Program-made: the position numbers and the translations under genes
Assembly: GCA_947258825.1 (NCBI GenBank)
Contig: CAMYJX010000029.1
Coordinates: 1-46,086 of the forward strand
Length of the DNA stretch: 46,086 bases
Origin: an uncultured Pseudomonadales bacterium
GTDB lineage: Bacteria; Pseudomonadota; Gammaproteobacteria; Pseudomonadales; Azotimanducaceae
Direction of reading: 5' to 3'
Shown: positions 26,368 to 34,596 of the stretch, in pieces
Numbering within the stretch: the stretch's first letter is position 1
Layout: each line of letters begins with the position of its first letter
The notes under the pieces: generated by a model
What the model saw: the letters and a program-made list of their open reading frames with translations, nothing else
Told to the model about the DNA's origin: nothing
Databases searched by the model: none

Positions 26368-27417
26368 TCAGATTTTGAAATCCAGCATCCGCTGCAGGGG
26401 AATCATCGCCTGGCGGCCGATTTCAGGGTCCACCAGAATCTCATTGGCATCCATGGTGGCCTGGTCGCGCAGGCACAGGGCCAGCTGCTTGAGCTCGTTC
26501 ATGGCCATCCAGGGGCAATGGGCACAGCTGCGACAGGTGGCGCCATCGCCGGCGGTCGGTGCCTCGATGAAGCGCTTGTCGGGGTTTCTCTGACGCAGCT
26601 TGTGAAAAATGCCCCGATCCGTCGCCACGATAAACATGCGGTTGGGCAGCTCCCCGGCGGCGCGGATGATCTGGCTGGTGGAGCCGACCGCATCGGCGAT
26701 GTCGATGACGGCCGCCGGAGATTCGGGATGAACAAGCACCCCGGCATCCGGGTAGAGGGCTTTTAGGTCGAACAGCGCCTTGGACTTGAATTCCTCGTGC
26801 ACCACGCAGGCGCCGTTCCAGAGCAGCATGTCGGCGCCGGTCTTGGTCTGGATGTAATGCCCCAGGTGCTTGTCCGGCGCCCAGATGATCCTCTCGCCCT
26901 GGGCGTGCAGCCGTTCCACAATTGGCAGGCCGACGCTGCTGGTCACGACCCAGTCCGAGAGCGCCTTAACCCGCGCCGACGTGTTGGCATAAACGACCAC
27001 CTTGCGGTCGGGATGCTGCTTGCAGAACGCCTCGAACTCGTCCGGTGGGCAGCCGATATCCAGAGAGCACTCGGCTTCCAGCGTCGGCATGATGACGCGC
27101 TTTTCAGGGGAAAGGATTTTCGCGGTCTCCCCCATGAACTTGACCCCGGCTACCACCAGGGTCGAGGCCTCGTGATTCTTGCCGAAACGGGCCATTTCCA
27201 GCGAATCGGACACGCACCCGCCGGTCTCTTCCGCCAGATCCTGAACATCCGCATCCACGTAGTAATGGGCCACCAGCACCGCACCGCGGGCCTCGAGAAG
27301 TGATTTGATCTCGTTGCGCAGCGCCACCTTTTCCATCGGGTCCAGATGTTCCGGCTGATACAGCGGGATTTTCTCTTCCGCGAGGGTGTGGTCGGGTAAT
27401 GTTGTCTGAACGCTCAT
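26368..27417 (-). CDS. nadA: Quinolinate synthase
   Basis: A 349-residue NadA, the [4Fe-4S] enzyme that joins iminoaspartate and dihydroxyacetone phosphate into quinolinate in NAD synthesis. The cluster ligands and active-site blocks are recognisable: [76 protein letters not shown], the VHPESP motif, and [10 protein letters not shown] near the C-terminus. The length is usual. It is divergent from the GshB-like gene, and the 166-bp gap holds a four-copy 12-bp repeat. nadB and nadC are not in the window. Confidence 0.96.
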   Translation of the reverse strand: MSVQTTLPDHTLAEEKIPLYQPEHLDPMEKVALRNEIKSLLEARGAVLVAHYYVDADVQDLAEETGGCVSDSLEMARFGKNHEASTLVVAGVKFMGETAKILSPEKRVIMPTLEAECSLDIGCPPDEFEAFCKQHPDRKVVVYANTSARVKALSDWVVTSSVGLPIVERLHAQGERIIWAPDKHLGHYIQTKTGADMLLWNGACVVHEEFKSKALFDLKALYPDAGVLVHPESPAAVIDIADAVGSTSQIIRAAGELPNRMFIVATDRGIFHKLRQRNPDKRFIEAPTAGDGATCRSCAHCPWMAMNELKQLALCLRDQATMDANEILVDPEIGRQAMIPLQRMLDFKI

Positions 27418-27583
27418 CGGACCGGAAATACTACCACGCTTTCCAAAGGCGGAAATCGCCCGCCATCCGCGGCTTGATGTGCCGCTCCGTAAGTACTTTC
27501 ATGGGGTCTGGAGCAGGAATTTTCAATGTACCTTTCACCATACATTTCAATATACTTTTCAATGTATTGGGGGCTGGCAATAA
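27418..27583. promoter_or_regulatory. Divergent nadA/GshB-like promoter region
   Basis: This 166-bp gap must start two transcripts. On the minus strand the repeats give three TTGAAA elements in a row (close to a -35 TTGACA) with nearby TATATT and TATGGT boxes that could serve nadA. On the plus strand TATACT at 27551-27556 could be a -10 for the downstream gene. These are only resemblances; no transcript start is known. Confidence 0.35.
27520..27567. repeat. Four tandem 12-bp AT-rich units upstream of nadA
   Basis: The units are ttttcaatgtac, ctttcaccatac, atttcaatatac and ttttcaatgtat, fitting the consensus nTTTCAATrTAC. The stretch is AT-rich within a GC-rich genome, starts and stops sharply, and lies between divergent genes. 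The spacing (12 bp) is close to one helical turn and a bit, so it could be a set of protein-binding sites; it could also be a slippage product. Confidence 0.9.
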
Positions 27584-28465
27584 ATGCCTGAGATCCTGTT
27601 TCTGGTCGGCGACGCCGCCCAGGCCCAGAACGACAACCACATGCGCCTGCCTGAAGGGTTTCGAACTGCGGGTTGGGGCGTAACCCTCCTGCCCCACGAC
27701 TCCGTCCGCCTGAACCGAGGCAGCGTAACGCTTGGCCCCTATGACCCGGAGCGATTCCAGCTGATCTGGGTATTGGGTTTCGGTCGCTGGGACACATTTC
27801 TCGACCGTATGCAGCTGCTGGGGCTGCTGGATCAGGACCTATTTGTCACTGTAATCGACGCGCTGATTCATCTGCACGGCAAAACTGCCTGGTCGGCGCA
27901 CCTCCCGGAAACCTACGCCGCGAACGACCCGGATTTCCTGCTGTCGATCCTGGATACCGGCGGCGACTGGGTCATCAAACCCACGGCGGGCAGCTTCGGA
28001 AGGGACGTCGCGCATATCCGCAACGACGACGGGGGGCGAGCAGCGCTGAGGCGGTTCATCGGGCCTCCGCCCGGCCGCTACTGCCTGCTGCAGCGTTTCC
28101 TGCCCGCAGCGGCCAACGGCGAGAAACGTACCCTAATAGCAGGAGGCCGCATCATCGGCAGCTATGGCCGTCGGCCCACGGCAGATTTTCGCGCCAACCT
28201 GGCGGCAGGCGCGGCTGCGGAGCCCGCAACTCTTTCAGGCGAAGAATCGCGGCTGGTCCAGCAGCTGGCCAGCGATCTGACCGCCAGCGGCGTGGGGTTT
28301 GCTGCGATCGATACCGTGTTTCCCCACCTGATGGAGGTGAACATCGTCAATCCGGGGGGGCTGGCGAGCATGTGTGCGCTGTACGACCGCGATTTCACCC
28401 CGGACGTCGTCGACGCTCTGATCAACGTGCGCGGCCCGCACTGGGGGAAAGACCGTCAGCGGTAG
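27584..28465 (+). CDS. Glutathione synthetase-like ATP-grasp protein
   Basis: A 293-residue ATP-grasp enzyme related to GshB, about 20 residues shorter than Escherichia coli GshB. The C-terminal domain is well conserved: WVIKPTAGSFGRDVAHI, RYCLLQRFLPAAANGEKRTLI, the RANLAAGAAAEP loop, and LMEVNIVNPGGL with the metal-binding Glu/Asn. The N-terminal half is divergent (MPEILFLVGDAAQAQND). Making gamma-glutamyl-cysteinyl-glycine is possible, but a relaxed or different amino-acid substrate cannot be excluded. There is no gshA nearby. A weak GGGGG lies about 11 bp ahead of the ATG. Confidence 0.8.
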   Translation: MPEILFLVGDAAQAQNDNHMRLPEGFRTAGWGVTLLPHDSVRLNRGSVTLGPYDPERFQLIWVLGFGRWDTFLDRMQLLGLLDQDLFVTVIDALIHLHGKTAWSAHLPETYAANDPDFLLSILDTGGDWVIKPTAGSFGRDVAHIRNDDGGRAALRRFIGPPPGRYCLLQRFLPAAANGEKRTLIAGGRIIGSYGRRPTADFRANLAAGAAAEPATLSGEESRLVQQLASDLTASGVGFAAIDTVFPHLMEVNIVNPGGLASMCALYDRDFTPDVVDALINVRGPHWGKDRQR

Positions 28466-28477
28466 AAGATCAGCACC

Positions 28478-28717
28478 TCAGTGAAGGTGATCCGATCGCT
28501 TCTCCGCCAGGATCATTTCCTGCAGCTTCTCCAGCGCGTCCTGGCGTTCATCAAGGGTTCGTACATGCCAGCGGATCATTTCCTGGCGGTTGGGGTGACC
28601 CGACAGGCGATAGGTCTCCAGAGACTCCTTGAGGCGCTCAATTTCCTTTTCCAGGAGATCGATCACGTCATCGAGGGATCGATTCAGATGCGCTTCGTAG
28701 TCTGCCTTTTCGTTCAC
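28478..28717 (-). CDS. Small coiled-coil protein, hypothetical
   Basis: Seventy-nine residues from GTG 28717 (VNEKADYEAH). It is charged and almost wholly helical, with a heptad-like stretch SLDDVIDLLEKEIERLKESL and a second one (RQDALEKLQEMILAEKR), so a coiled coil is likely. aggggaag lies 2 bp ahead of this GTG. An ATG at 28774 would add an Asn/Ser/Lys-rich stretch and is less likely. It converges with the GshB-like gene, 12 bp apart. I do not recognise a family and give no function. Confidence 0.55.
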   Translation of the reverse strand: MNEKADYEAHLNRSLDDVIDLLEKEIERLKESLETYRLSGHPNRQEMIRWHVRTLDERQDALEKLQEMILAEKRSDHLH

Positions 28718-29058
28718 ACGCTTCCCCTGCCCGCTGCGCTTGTTGCTTGATCCGTTGGCCGCCGTTTTCCACACCGGCCTCTGTATTCTGAAAGCTTAGG
28801 TGAGGATTCCGAGCCTCTGGCGCCCAGACCCAACCAAAATCCCGAAGCGCCACCTCTGTCACATCCGCTCAGCGACACCTCTTGCGTTTGTGCTTTCCAC
28901 ACGTAGACTGCGGCGTTGGCCACAAACAACGATTATAAGGCCCCGCGGGAGGACATACAGCTACCCCTCTTCTGCATAGCCGCAGCTCGAACGACGTTCC
29001 AACGAAGTGCGGAGACCGCGCGGGGCCCCATAAAAACTACCCCAGCAAGGAGATCGTT
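28718..29058. other. Intergenic region ahead of the CoA-ester operon
   Basis: I see no gene in these 341 bp. It holds promoters for the divergent small gene and the plus-strand operon. A perfect 9-bp inverted repeat, ggccccgcg at 28939-28947 and cgcggggcc at 29019-29027, has 71 bp between the arms and lies 32 bp ahead of the SDR start. A good aaggag site precedes ATG 29059. No clear -35/-10 pair is seen. Confidence 0.6.
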
Positions 29059-29934
29059 ATGGGATCGCTAGACGGAAAGGTCGCCATCGTTACCGGCGCC
29101 GGCGGAGGAATCGGCAAGGCGCACGCGCTGCTGCTGGCAAAGGAAGGCGCCTGCGTTGTCGTCAACGACCTGGGCGGCGCTCGGGACGGCACCGGCGCAT
29201 CCAGCTCCATGGCAGACGCCGTGGTGGAAGAGATCACGGCGTCCGGCGGCAAAGCCGTTGCCAGCTACGGCTCGGTTACCGACAAAGCCGCGGCACAGGA
29301 GATGGTGGATCAGGCGGTGCGAGCCTTCGGCAAGCTGGACATCCTGATTGCCAACGCCGGTATCCTGCGGGACAAATCCTTCAAGAACATGGACGACGAC
29401 ATGTGGGACGTCGTGCTGGACGTTCACCTTCGCGGCACCTACCTCACCACCAAAGCCGCCTACGATCGGATGATCGAGCAGGGGACAGGCGGCCGCATCG
29501 TCATGACCAGCTCTACGTCGGGCCTGCTGGGCAATTTCGGACAGACGAACTACGGCGCCGCCAAAGCCGGCATTGCCGGCTTCACCCGCTGCCTGTGGCT
29601 GGAAGGCCTGAAGTACGGCATTACCGTCAACGTGCTGGCCCCCACCGCCATGTCGCGGCTCACCGAAGACATACTGCCGGAAGGGGTGCAGGACAAATTT
29701 CCCCCGGAGAACGTCTCTCCAGCCATCGTCTGGCTGTGCACGGACGAGGCCAAGGACATCACCGGCCGGCAGTGGCTGATCGGCGGCAACAACGTCTCTC
29801 TGCTGTCATGGCAGGTAACCCCCATTGCCGACCGGCCGCTGGATGAAGGGCCCTGGGACGTCGCTGACATTGGTGAAAAAATCCTCGCCAGCAAGGACAG
29901 CTGGCCGCCGATCAATCCGCTGCGGGGCGCGTGA
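29059..29934 (+). CDS. SDR-family 3-hydroxyacyl-CoA dehydrogenase-like (HSD17B4-type)
   Basis: A 291-residue SDR resembling the dehydrogenase part of peroxisomal MFE-2/HSD17B4. It has the cofactor loop TGAGGGIGKAHAL, VNDLGGARDGTG (the typical Asp/Gly-rich insert of this group), NAGI with RDKSF, and the Ser/Tyr/Lys triad in SSTSGLLGN and NYGAAKAG. It likely oxidises a 3-hydroxyacyl-CoA or a similar acid derivative. It is the first gene of a four-gene operon: aaggag lies 7 bp ahead, and the CoA-transferase follows after 6 bp. The substrate is not known. The C-terminal ~45 residues are a family extension. Confidence 0.9.
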   Translation: MGSLDGKVAIVTGAGGGIGKAHALLLAKEGACVVVNDLGGARDGTGASSSMADAVVEEITASGGKAVASYGSVTDKAAAQEMVDQAVRAFGKLDILIANAGILRDKSFKNMDDDMWDVVLDVHLRGTYLTTKAAYDRMIEQGTGGRIVMTSSTSGLLGNFGQTNYGAAKAGIAGFTRCLWLEGLKYGITVNVLAPTAMSRLTEDILPEGVQDKFPPENVSPAIVWLCTDEAKDITGRQWLIGGNNVSLLSWQVTPIADRPLDEGPWDVADIGEKILASKDSWPPINPLRGA

Positions 29935-29940
29935 GGCCCG

Positions 29941-31143
29941 ATGTCGGGTCCGCTCGCCGGCTTTCGCGTCGTCGACCTCTCCGCTGTGGTTTCCGGCCCG
30001 CTGACCGCGGCCCTGCTGGCGGATCAGGGCGCGGACGTCATCAAGGTGGAGCGGACCGGCGCCGGGGACATCCAGCGCCACGTTGGCAGCCATCGCAACG
30101 GCTTCTCGGGTTTCTTTCACGTGCTGAATCGCGGCAAACGCTCCATCGCGCTGGACCTCGGCCGGCCCGAGGCCGTCCAGGTCGTGCGCCGGCTGGCCGC
30201 CGATGCGGACGTGGTGATCCAGAACTTCCGCCCCGGGGTGGCGGAACGCCTGGGCATCGGCTATGCCGCCCTGGCCGCTGACAACGAGGGGCTGATCTAC
30301 CTGTCCATCTCAGGCTTCGGACAGACGGGGCCCCGCGCCGGAGACCGGGCCTACGACCCGATCATCCAGTGCGCGTCGGGCATGACGGACATTCAGGGTC
30401 GGATCCATCACGAGCATCCGGACCAGCCCGAGCAGGTGAACATGCTGCTGCTGGACAAGCTCACGGCCTGGAACGGTTGCCAGGCCGTCACCGCCGCGCT
30501 GCTGGCGCGGTCCCGGACCGGCCAGGGTCAACACATAGAGCTTTCCATGCTGGACACCGCCGTCGCGTTCGCCTGGTGCGATACCGCAGCGGACCTGATC
30601 CTGCTCGGCGACGCCATCGAGCAGCGCCCGCCCATCGGCGCATCGGGCGTGGTCCGCCGCTTTCGCGACGGTTGGGGCGCCACCATGACGCTGTCCCAGG
30701 AAGAGTTCGAGGGCATGTGCCGAGCCTTCGGGCTGCACGACGTGGCTGATGATCCGCGCTTTTCGTCGCTGGACGCGCGCATGAAGCACCGGGCGGAGCT
30801 GATCGCGGTGATGGAATCGCAGGCCGAGGACGCCGCAGCTATGCTGACCATCGCCGAGGCGGAAAGGAAAATGCGTGAGCAGGACGTGCCGTTCGCCAGG
30901 GTGAACCGGCTGGCGGAGCTGCCTGACGACGAGCAGATTCGCCACAACCAGATGTTCCGCGAGCTGGAGCATCCCATCGCGGGGGTCCTGCGGGACGCCC
31001 GCCCAGCACCACGCTTCGCCAGGACCCCGGCCGCGCCAGGCGGCCCGGCGCCAACGGTAGGCCAACATACCCGGGAAATCCTGGAACAGATCGGTCTATC
31101 GGACAAAATCGAAAACTACTACGAGCAAGGTATCGTCTGCTGA
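29941..31143 (+). CDS. CaiB/BaiF-family (class III) CoA-transferase
   Basis: A 400-residue CoA-transferase. It has the N-terminal GFRVVDLSAVVSGPLTAALLADQGADVIKVE motif, GKRSIALDL, VVIQNFRPGVAERLG, LSISGFGQTGP, and the catalytic Asp at residue 172 in LLLDKLTAWNGCQAV. The C-terminal part carries the small-domain motifs. It would activate a carboxylic acid by moving CoA from a donor acyl-CoA, so that the neighbouring acyl-CoA dehydrogenases and SDR can act on it. It lies 6 bp after the SDR and 16 bp before the first acyl-CoA dehydrogenase. Confidence 0.94.
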   Translation: MSGPLAGFRVVDLSAVVSGPLTAALLADQGADVIKVERTGAGDIQRHVGSHRNGFSGFFHVLNRGKRSIALDLGRPEAVQVVRRLAADADVVIQNFRPGVAERLGIGYAALAADNEGLIYLSISGFGQTGPRAGDRAYDPIIQCASGMTDIQGRIHHEHPDQPEQVNMLLLDKLTAWNGCQAVTAALLARSRTGQGQHIELSMLDTAVAFAWCDTAADLILLGDAIEQRPPIGASGVVRRFRDGWGATMTLSQEEFEGMCRAFGLHDVADDPRFSSLDARMKHRAELIAVMESQAEDAAAMLTIAEAERKMREQDVPFARVNRLAELPDDEQIRHNQMFRELEHPIAGVLRDARPAPRFARTPAAPGGPAPTVGQHTREILEQIGLSDKIENYYEQGIVC

Positions 31144-31159
31144 AGGAGGAAAGCGATTC

Positions 31160-32263
31160 ATGAATTTTGGCTTTACCGAAGAACAGAACATGCTCCGCGA
31201 GCAGGTCCGGCGCTTCATGCAGGAAGCATGCGCCATTCCCCGCGTACGCGAGCTGATGGGCACCGAGAGCGCTTTTGACGGCGAGCTGTGGAAGCAGATC
31301 TCCGACCTGGGCTGGCTGGGGCTCATCATCCCCGAGAGCAACGGTGGCCTCGGCCTCAAGTGGGTCGACCTGACCGTCGTGCTGGAGGAAACCGCCCGCG
31401 GCCTTTCGCCCCTGCCCATCGCTTCGCAAGCGCTGGCATCGGCGGCCATATTGCGCTGCGGATCAGCGGATCACCAGGCCAACTGGCTGCCAACCATGGC
31501 GTCCGGAGAATCCATCTGTACCCTGGCCCTCTATGATGAGCCGAACTGGATCAGCCCGGACGCCATCACCCTGACGGCGAAAGCCACAGACGGCGGCTAT
31601 GAGATAAGCGGCAGCAAACCGTTCGTGCCCGATGCCCTTTCCGCCCAGTATTACCTGCTGGCCGTGCAGGGCCCGGACGGCCTGGCACTTGCCGCCGTTA
31701 CGAGAGACCAGGTGACGGTCAACGCACAGCCTGTCATGGACCGGAGCAAACCCACTGGAAGCGTCAGCCTGGACAAGGTCGTGGTCCCCGCCGACTTTCT
31801 ACTACCCATGACAGAGCAGGACCTGGCTTACCTCACCGACCTGGGCGCCGTTGCGGTTACCGCCGAGATGGTGGGCGCTGCCGAAGCCGCGCTGACGATG
31901 ACCAGCGAGTACGCCAAGGAGCGCATCCAGTTCGGCAAGCCCATTGGTCAGTATCAGGGCGTGAAGCATCGTCTCGCCGACATCTATGTCGATGTGGAGT
32001 CTTTCAAATCGCTGCTGTACTACGCCGCCTGGACGGTCGACGACGGCCCGGCGGAGCTGCCCCGGGCCGTATCCCTTGCGAAAGGGTATGCCTCGGACGC
32101 CTTCGCCCGCATTGGTATCGACGGCGTCGGTCTGCACGGGGGCATCGGCTTTACTGCTGAATACGACATTCAACTTTATCTGAAGCGCTCCAAGTGGGCT
32201 CGACCCATGTATGGAGATTCCGACTATCATCTGGATCGCGTTGCATCGCTAGGAGGTCTGTAA
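31160..32263 (+). CDS. Acyl-CoA dehydrogenase family protein, subunit A-like
   Basis: A 367-residue flavoprotein. It has the N-terminal helical domain (MNFGFTEEQNMLREQVRRF), a beta domain, and a C-terminal helical domain with KERIQFGKPIGQYQGVKHRLADI and the FAD/dimer block LHGGIGFTAEYDIQLYLKR. The segment where many acyl-CoA dehydrogenases carry a catalytic Glu is not clearly present, and the beta domain is shorter than usual. Paired with the next gene it fits heteromeric acyl-CoA dehydrogenases of the steroid/cholate type (alpha2-beta2), but this is inference. The aaggagg is 10 bp ahead of the ATG. The stop overlaps the next ATG by 1 bp. Confidence 0.9.
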   Translation: MNFGFTEEQNMLREQVRRFMQEACAIPRVRELMGTESAFDGELWKQISDLGWLGLIIPESNGGLGLKWVDLTVVLEETARGLSPLPIASQALASAAILRCGSADHQANWLPTMASGESICTLALYDEPNWISPDAITLTAKATDGGYEISGSKPFVPDALSAQYYLLAVQGPDGLALAAVTRDQVTVNAQPVMDRSKPTGSVSLDKVVVPADFLLPMTEQDLAYLTDLGAVAVTAEMVGAAEAALTMTSEYAKERIQFGKPIGQYQGVKHRLADIYVDVESFKSLLYYAAWTVDDGPAELPRAVSLAKGYASDAFARIGIDGVGLHGGIGFTAEYDIQLYLKRSKWARPMYGDSDYHLDRVASLGGL

Positions 32264-33423
32264 TGGATTTCGAGTACACCACAGAAGAACATTCGTTCCG
32301 CGAGGAGGTACGGGGTTTTCTCGAGCAGAACCTGCCGCCCAAGTCGGAGCGCGGCAAGGGCTTTCTGAAGGGCTGGCTGGAAAAGGTGCGGGAGAAAGGC
32401 TGGGTAGGCTTTTCGTGGCCAAAGGAATACGGCGGCAGCAACGGCGGCCTCATCGAGCAGGCTATCCTGCGGGAAGAAATGGCGCTGGCGAAGGCCCCGC
32501 CACTGGGGACCTCGTTCATGGGCCTCGCGTGGGTCGGCCCCGGCATCATCCAGTACGGTACCGATGCCCAGAAGCAGAAGTTCATTCCCGACATTCTCGA
32601 CAGCAAGGTGATCTGGTGCACGGGCTATTCCGAGCCGAATCACGGTTCGGACCTGGCGTCCATTCAGTGCAAGGCAGTAAAGGAAGGCGACCATTATCTG
32701 GTCAACGGTCAGAAAATCTGGACCTCTGGCGCCCCCTGGGCCGACTGGATCATCCTGCTGGTGCGCACAGACTTCGACGTGGACGTGAAGCACAAGGGAA
32801 TCACCTGCCTGCTGGTCCCCATGGACGCCCCCGGAATAGAAGTGAAGCCCATCGAGAACATGGCCGGCGACCGCCACTTCGCCGAGGTCTTCTTCACCGA
32901 CGTCAAGGTCCCTGTGGAGAACCGCCTGGGTGAGGAAGGTCAGGGCTGGATGGTGACCGTGTCGGCCCTCGCCAACGAACGCTCCAGCATCGGCGAGGTA
33001 ACGCAGATGTTCGACAAGCTGGATACTCTAAAAGACCTGGTCCAAAAAACCACCAGGCAGGGCAAGCCCGCCAGCGAAGACCCGAAAGTCCGCCGCACCC
33101 TGGCCATGTTCGAGGCCAAGATCGCGGCCATGAAGTACAACGGCCTGCGCTACCTAACGAAGCAGATCAAGGGCGAGCCGCTGACCTCCGAAACCTCGGT
33201 GAACAAGCTGCATCGCGCGAGCCTGGAAATCGAGATGGACGATTTCGCCGTGGAGCTTACCGGTCAGGCGGGTCTGCAGCTGGCCGGCGGCGACGCTGCC
33301 GTGGATGGCGGCAGCTGGGCGAAGGCAAGTCTAGGCTGGCCCAACGTGGTGATTGGCGGGGGAACGCCCAACATCCAGCGCAACATCATTGCCGAGCGGA
33401 TTCTGGGGCAGCCCAAAGACTGA
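32263..33423 (+). CDS. Acyl-CoA dehydrogenase family protein, subunit B-like
   Basis: A 386-residue acyl-CoA dehydrogenase. It has the N-terminal domain with FREEVRGFLEQNLP, WPKEYGG, the middle domain with the FAD-binding CTGYSEPNHGSDLAS and NGQKIWTSGA, and the C-terminal GGGTPNIQRNIIAERILG that closes the family. ATG 32263 (MDFEYTTEEH) is preceded by taggaggt at the ideal distance, and this ATG shares one base with the TAA of the preceding gene, so the two are tightly co-translated. An earlier in-frame ATG (32194) lies inside that gene and is ignored. Confidence 0.93.
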   Translation: MDFEYTTEEHSFREEVRGFLEQNLPPKSERGKGFLKGWLEKVREKGWVGFSWPKEYGGSNGGLIEQAILREEMALAKAPPLGTSFMGLAWVGPGIIQYGTDAQKQKFIPDILDSKVIWCTGYSEPNHGSDLASIQCKAVKEGDHYLVNGQKIWTSGAPWADWIILLVRTDFDVDVKHKGITCLLVPMDAPGIEVKPIENMAGDRHFAEVFFTDVKVPVENRLGEEGQGWMVTVSALANERSSIGEVTQMFDKLDTLKDLVQKTTRQGKPASEDPKVRRTLAMFEAKIAAMKYNGLRYLTKQIKGEPLTSETSVNKLHRASLEIEMDDFAVELTGQAGLQLAGGDAAVDGGSWAKASLGWPNVVIGGGTPNIQRNIIAERILGQPKD

Positions 33424-33466
33424 CGGCTACCGCCCTCCTCAGTTGAAAAGAACCAGTGCTGCAGGC

Positions 33467-34060
33467 TCAGCGGCGCTTCCAGGGCGGCACGCCTTCCCAG
33501 TCGAAGGGCACGATGCCGTCCCCGGTGAGCTGCCAGACGCTGGCAGCGGCGCCGTTGTCTGCAAGCTCCAGAAAGCCGATGGTGCCGAACTGAGTGTCGT
33601 AGTTGTGGGGGTAAGTGGGCGAGCCCGGATTGACGCACAGAATGCCGTTGACCTCTTCGATGCACTCACGGTGAGTGTCACCGAAGACGATCACGTCCGG
33701 GGTGCGCTCGGGAAAGAAGCGCTCGATCCAGCGCTCCAGCGTGAAGTTCGGGGGGCGCTCCGGCACCGGCACATAGTGCGTCAGCCCGACCCAGAGACCT
33801 TCCAGGGGCAGGGTCCAGGCATACTTTACTCTGGGGTCTTCGGGCTGCACCGGCCTTCCGCCGCTGCCATCTTCACCGTTGCCCCGGGCCGCATATACCG
33901 GCGCGATTTCCCCCAGCTGATCGAGCACGTAAAACTCGTGAATGTCCCCGCCGTGGAAAATCAGGTCTACGCCATCGAAGGCATCGAAAACCTGGGGCCA
34001 GAGGTCCTTGCGCGCCTCCGGCAGATGGGTGTCCGAAATCAGGCCGATGCGGAGTGCCAA
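33467..34060 (-). CDS. YfcE/MJ0936-like phosphodiesterase
   Basis: A 197-residue small metallophosphoesterase. It has the motifs SDTHLPEA (metal 1), HGGDIHE, RGNGEDG (an N-x-D variation on GNCD), VFGDTHRE and the closing NPGSPTYPHN, in order, as in YfcE and MJ0936. The substrate is unknown; family members cleave cyclic or model phosphodiesters. It is the last gene of a minus-strand operon: MFS, amidohydrolase, DUF4124 protein, phosphoesterase, with a 2-bp gap from the DUF4124 gene. Confidence 0.88.
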   Translation of the reverse strand: MALRIGLISDTHLPEARKDLWPQVFDAFDGVDLIFHGGDIHEFYVLDQLGEIAPVYAARGNGEDGSGGRPVQPEDPRVKYAWTLPLEGLWVGLTHYVPVPERPPNFTLERWIERFFPERTPDVIVFGDTHRECIEEVNGILCVNPGSPTYPHNYDTQFGTIGFLELADNGAAASVWQLTGDGIVPFDWEGVPPWKRR

Positions 34061-34062
34061 CT

Positions 34063-34596
34063 TCAGCTATCCCGGCCAGCGTTCGGCCCCGGTATGGGGC
34101 TTCGCAGCGGCTCGCGGGGCCGGGGGTGGGCCGGCAAGTGCGAGGGCCGTCCGGGACGATAAGGCGGCCGGCCCGGGCGATGCGGCGGCCGAAGCCCCGG
34201 GTAGCCGGGTCGCCAGGGATAGGGATAGGGATACCAGGTCCCATAGCTCGTTCGTTCTTCCGGTTCGTAAGCGGGTACCCTGGCCTGTTGTCGCTTGCGG
34301 TAAGCGTCCCGACGCTCCGCCGCTGCAGCCTCACGTGCCAGTCGCGATGCCTCGAGAACCCGAGCGACGTCCAGAGTCTGGGCGACCCAATCAGCAACGG
34401 CAGGAGATACCGGCCGCGGCGTATCTACAACCACTCGCTGGGCATCGGGCGTTTCCTGGTCAGAAAACGTCACCTCCCCGTATTCACCTGTGGAACGATA
34501 GACCTCTGCAGCTTGCGCGCTGGCACTGCCCAGAGCCCCAAAAAGAACAAGAGCAAGACCAAGGGCCGGCAACCCCATCTGGGCCCGCGCGTTCAC
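34063..34596 (-). CDS. DUF4124-domain secreted protein with Pro/Arg/Gly-rich tail
   Basis: About 177 residues. GTG 34596 makes a signal peptide (LALVLFGALGSASAQA) and overlaps the amidohydrolase TGA by 4 bp (GTGA), which supports it over a much longer frame. Then comes the DUF4124 motif EVYRSTGEYGEVTFSDQ, a helical Arg/Ala-rich middle, and a tail of repeating Pro-Gly/Arg-Pro units (WRPGYPGLRPPHRPGRPPYR). DUF4124 proteins are periplasmic proteins of unknown role. The low-complexity tail is common in this family and could interact with the cell envelope. Confidence 0.75.
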   Translation of the reverse strand: MNARAQMGLPALGLALVLFGALGSASAQAAEVYRSTGEYGEVTFSDQETPDAQRVVVDTPRPVSPAVADWVAQTLDVARVLEASRLAREAAAAERRDAYRKRQQARVPAYEPEERTSYGTWYPYPYPWRPGYPGLRPPHRPGRPPYRPGRPSHLPAHPRPREPLRSPIPGPNAGRDS

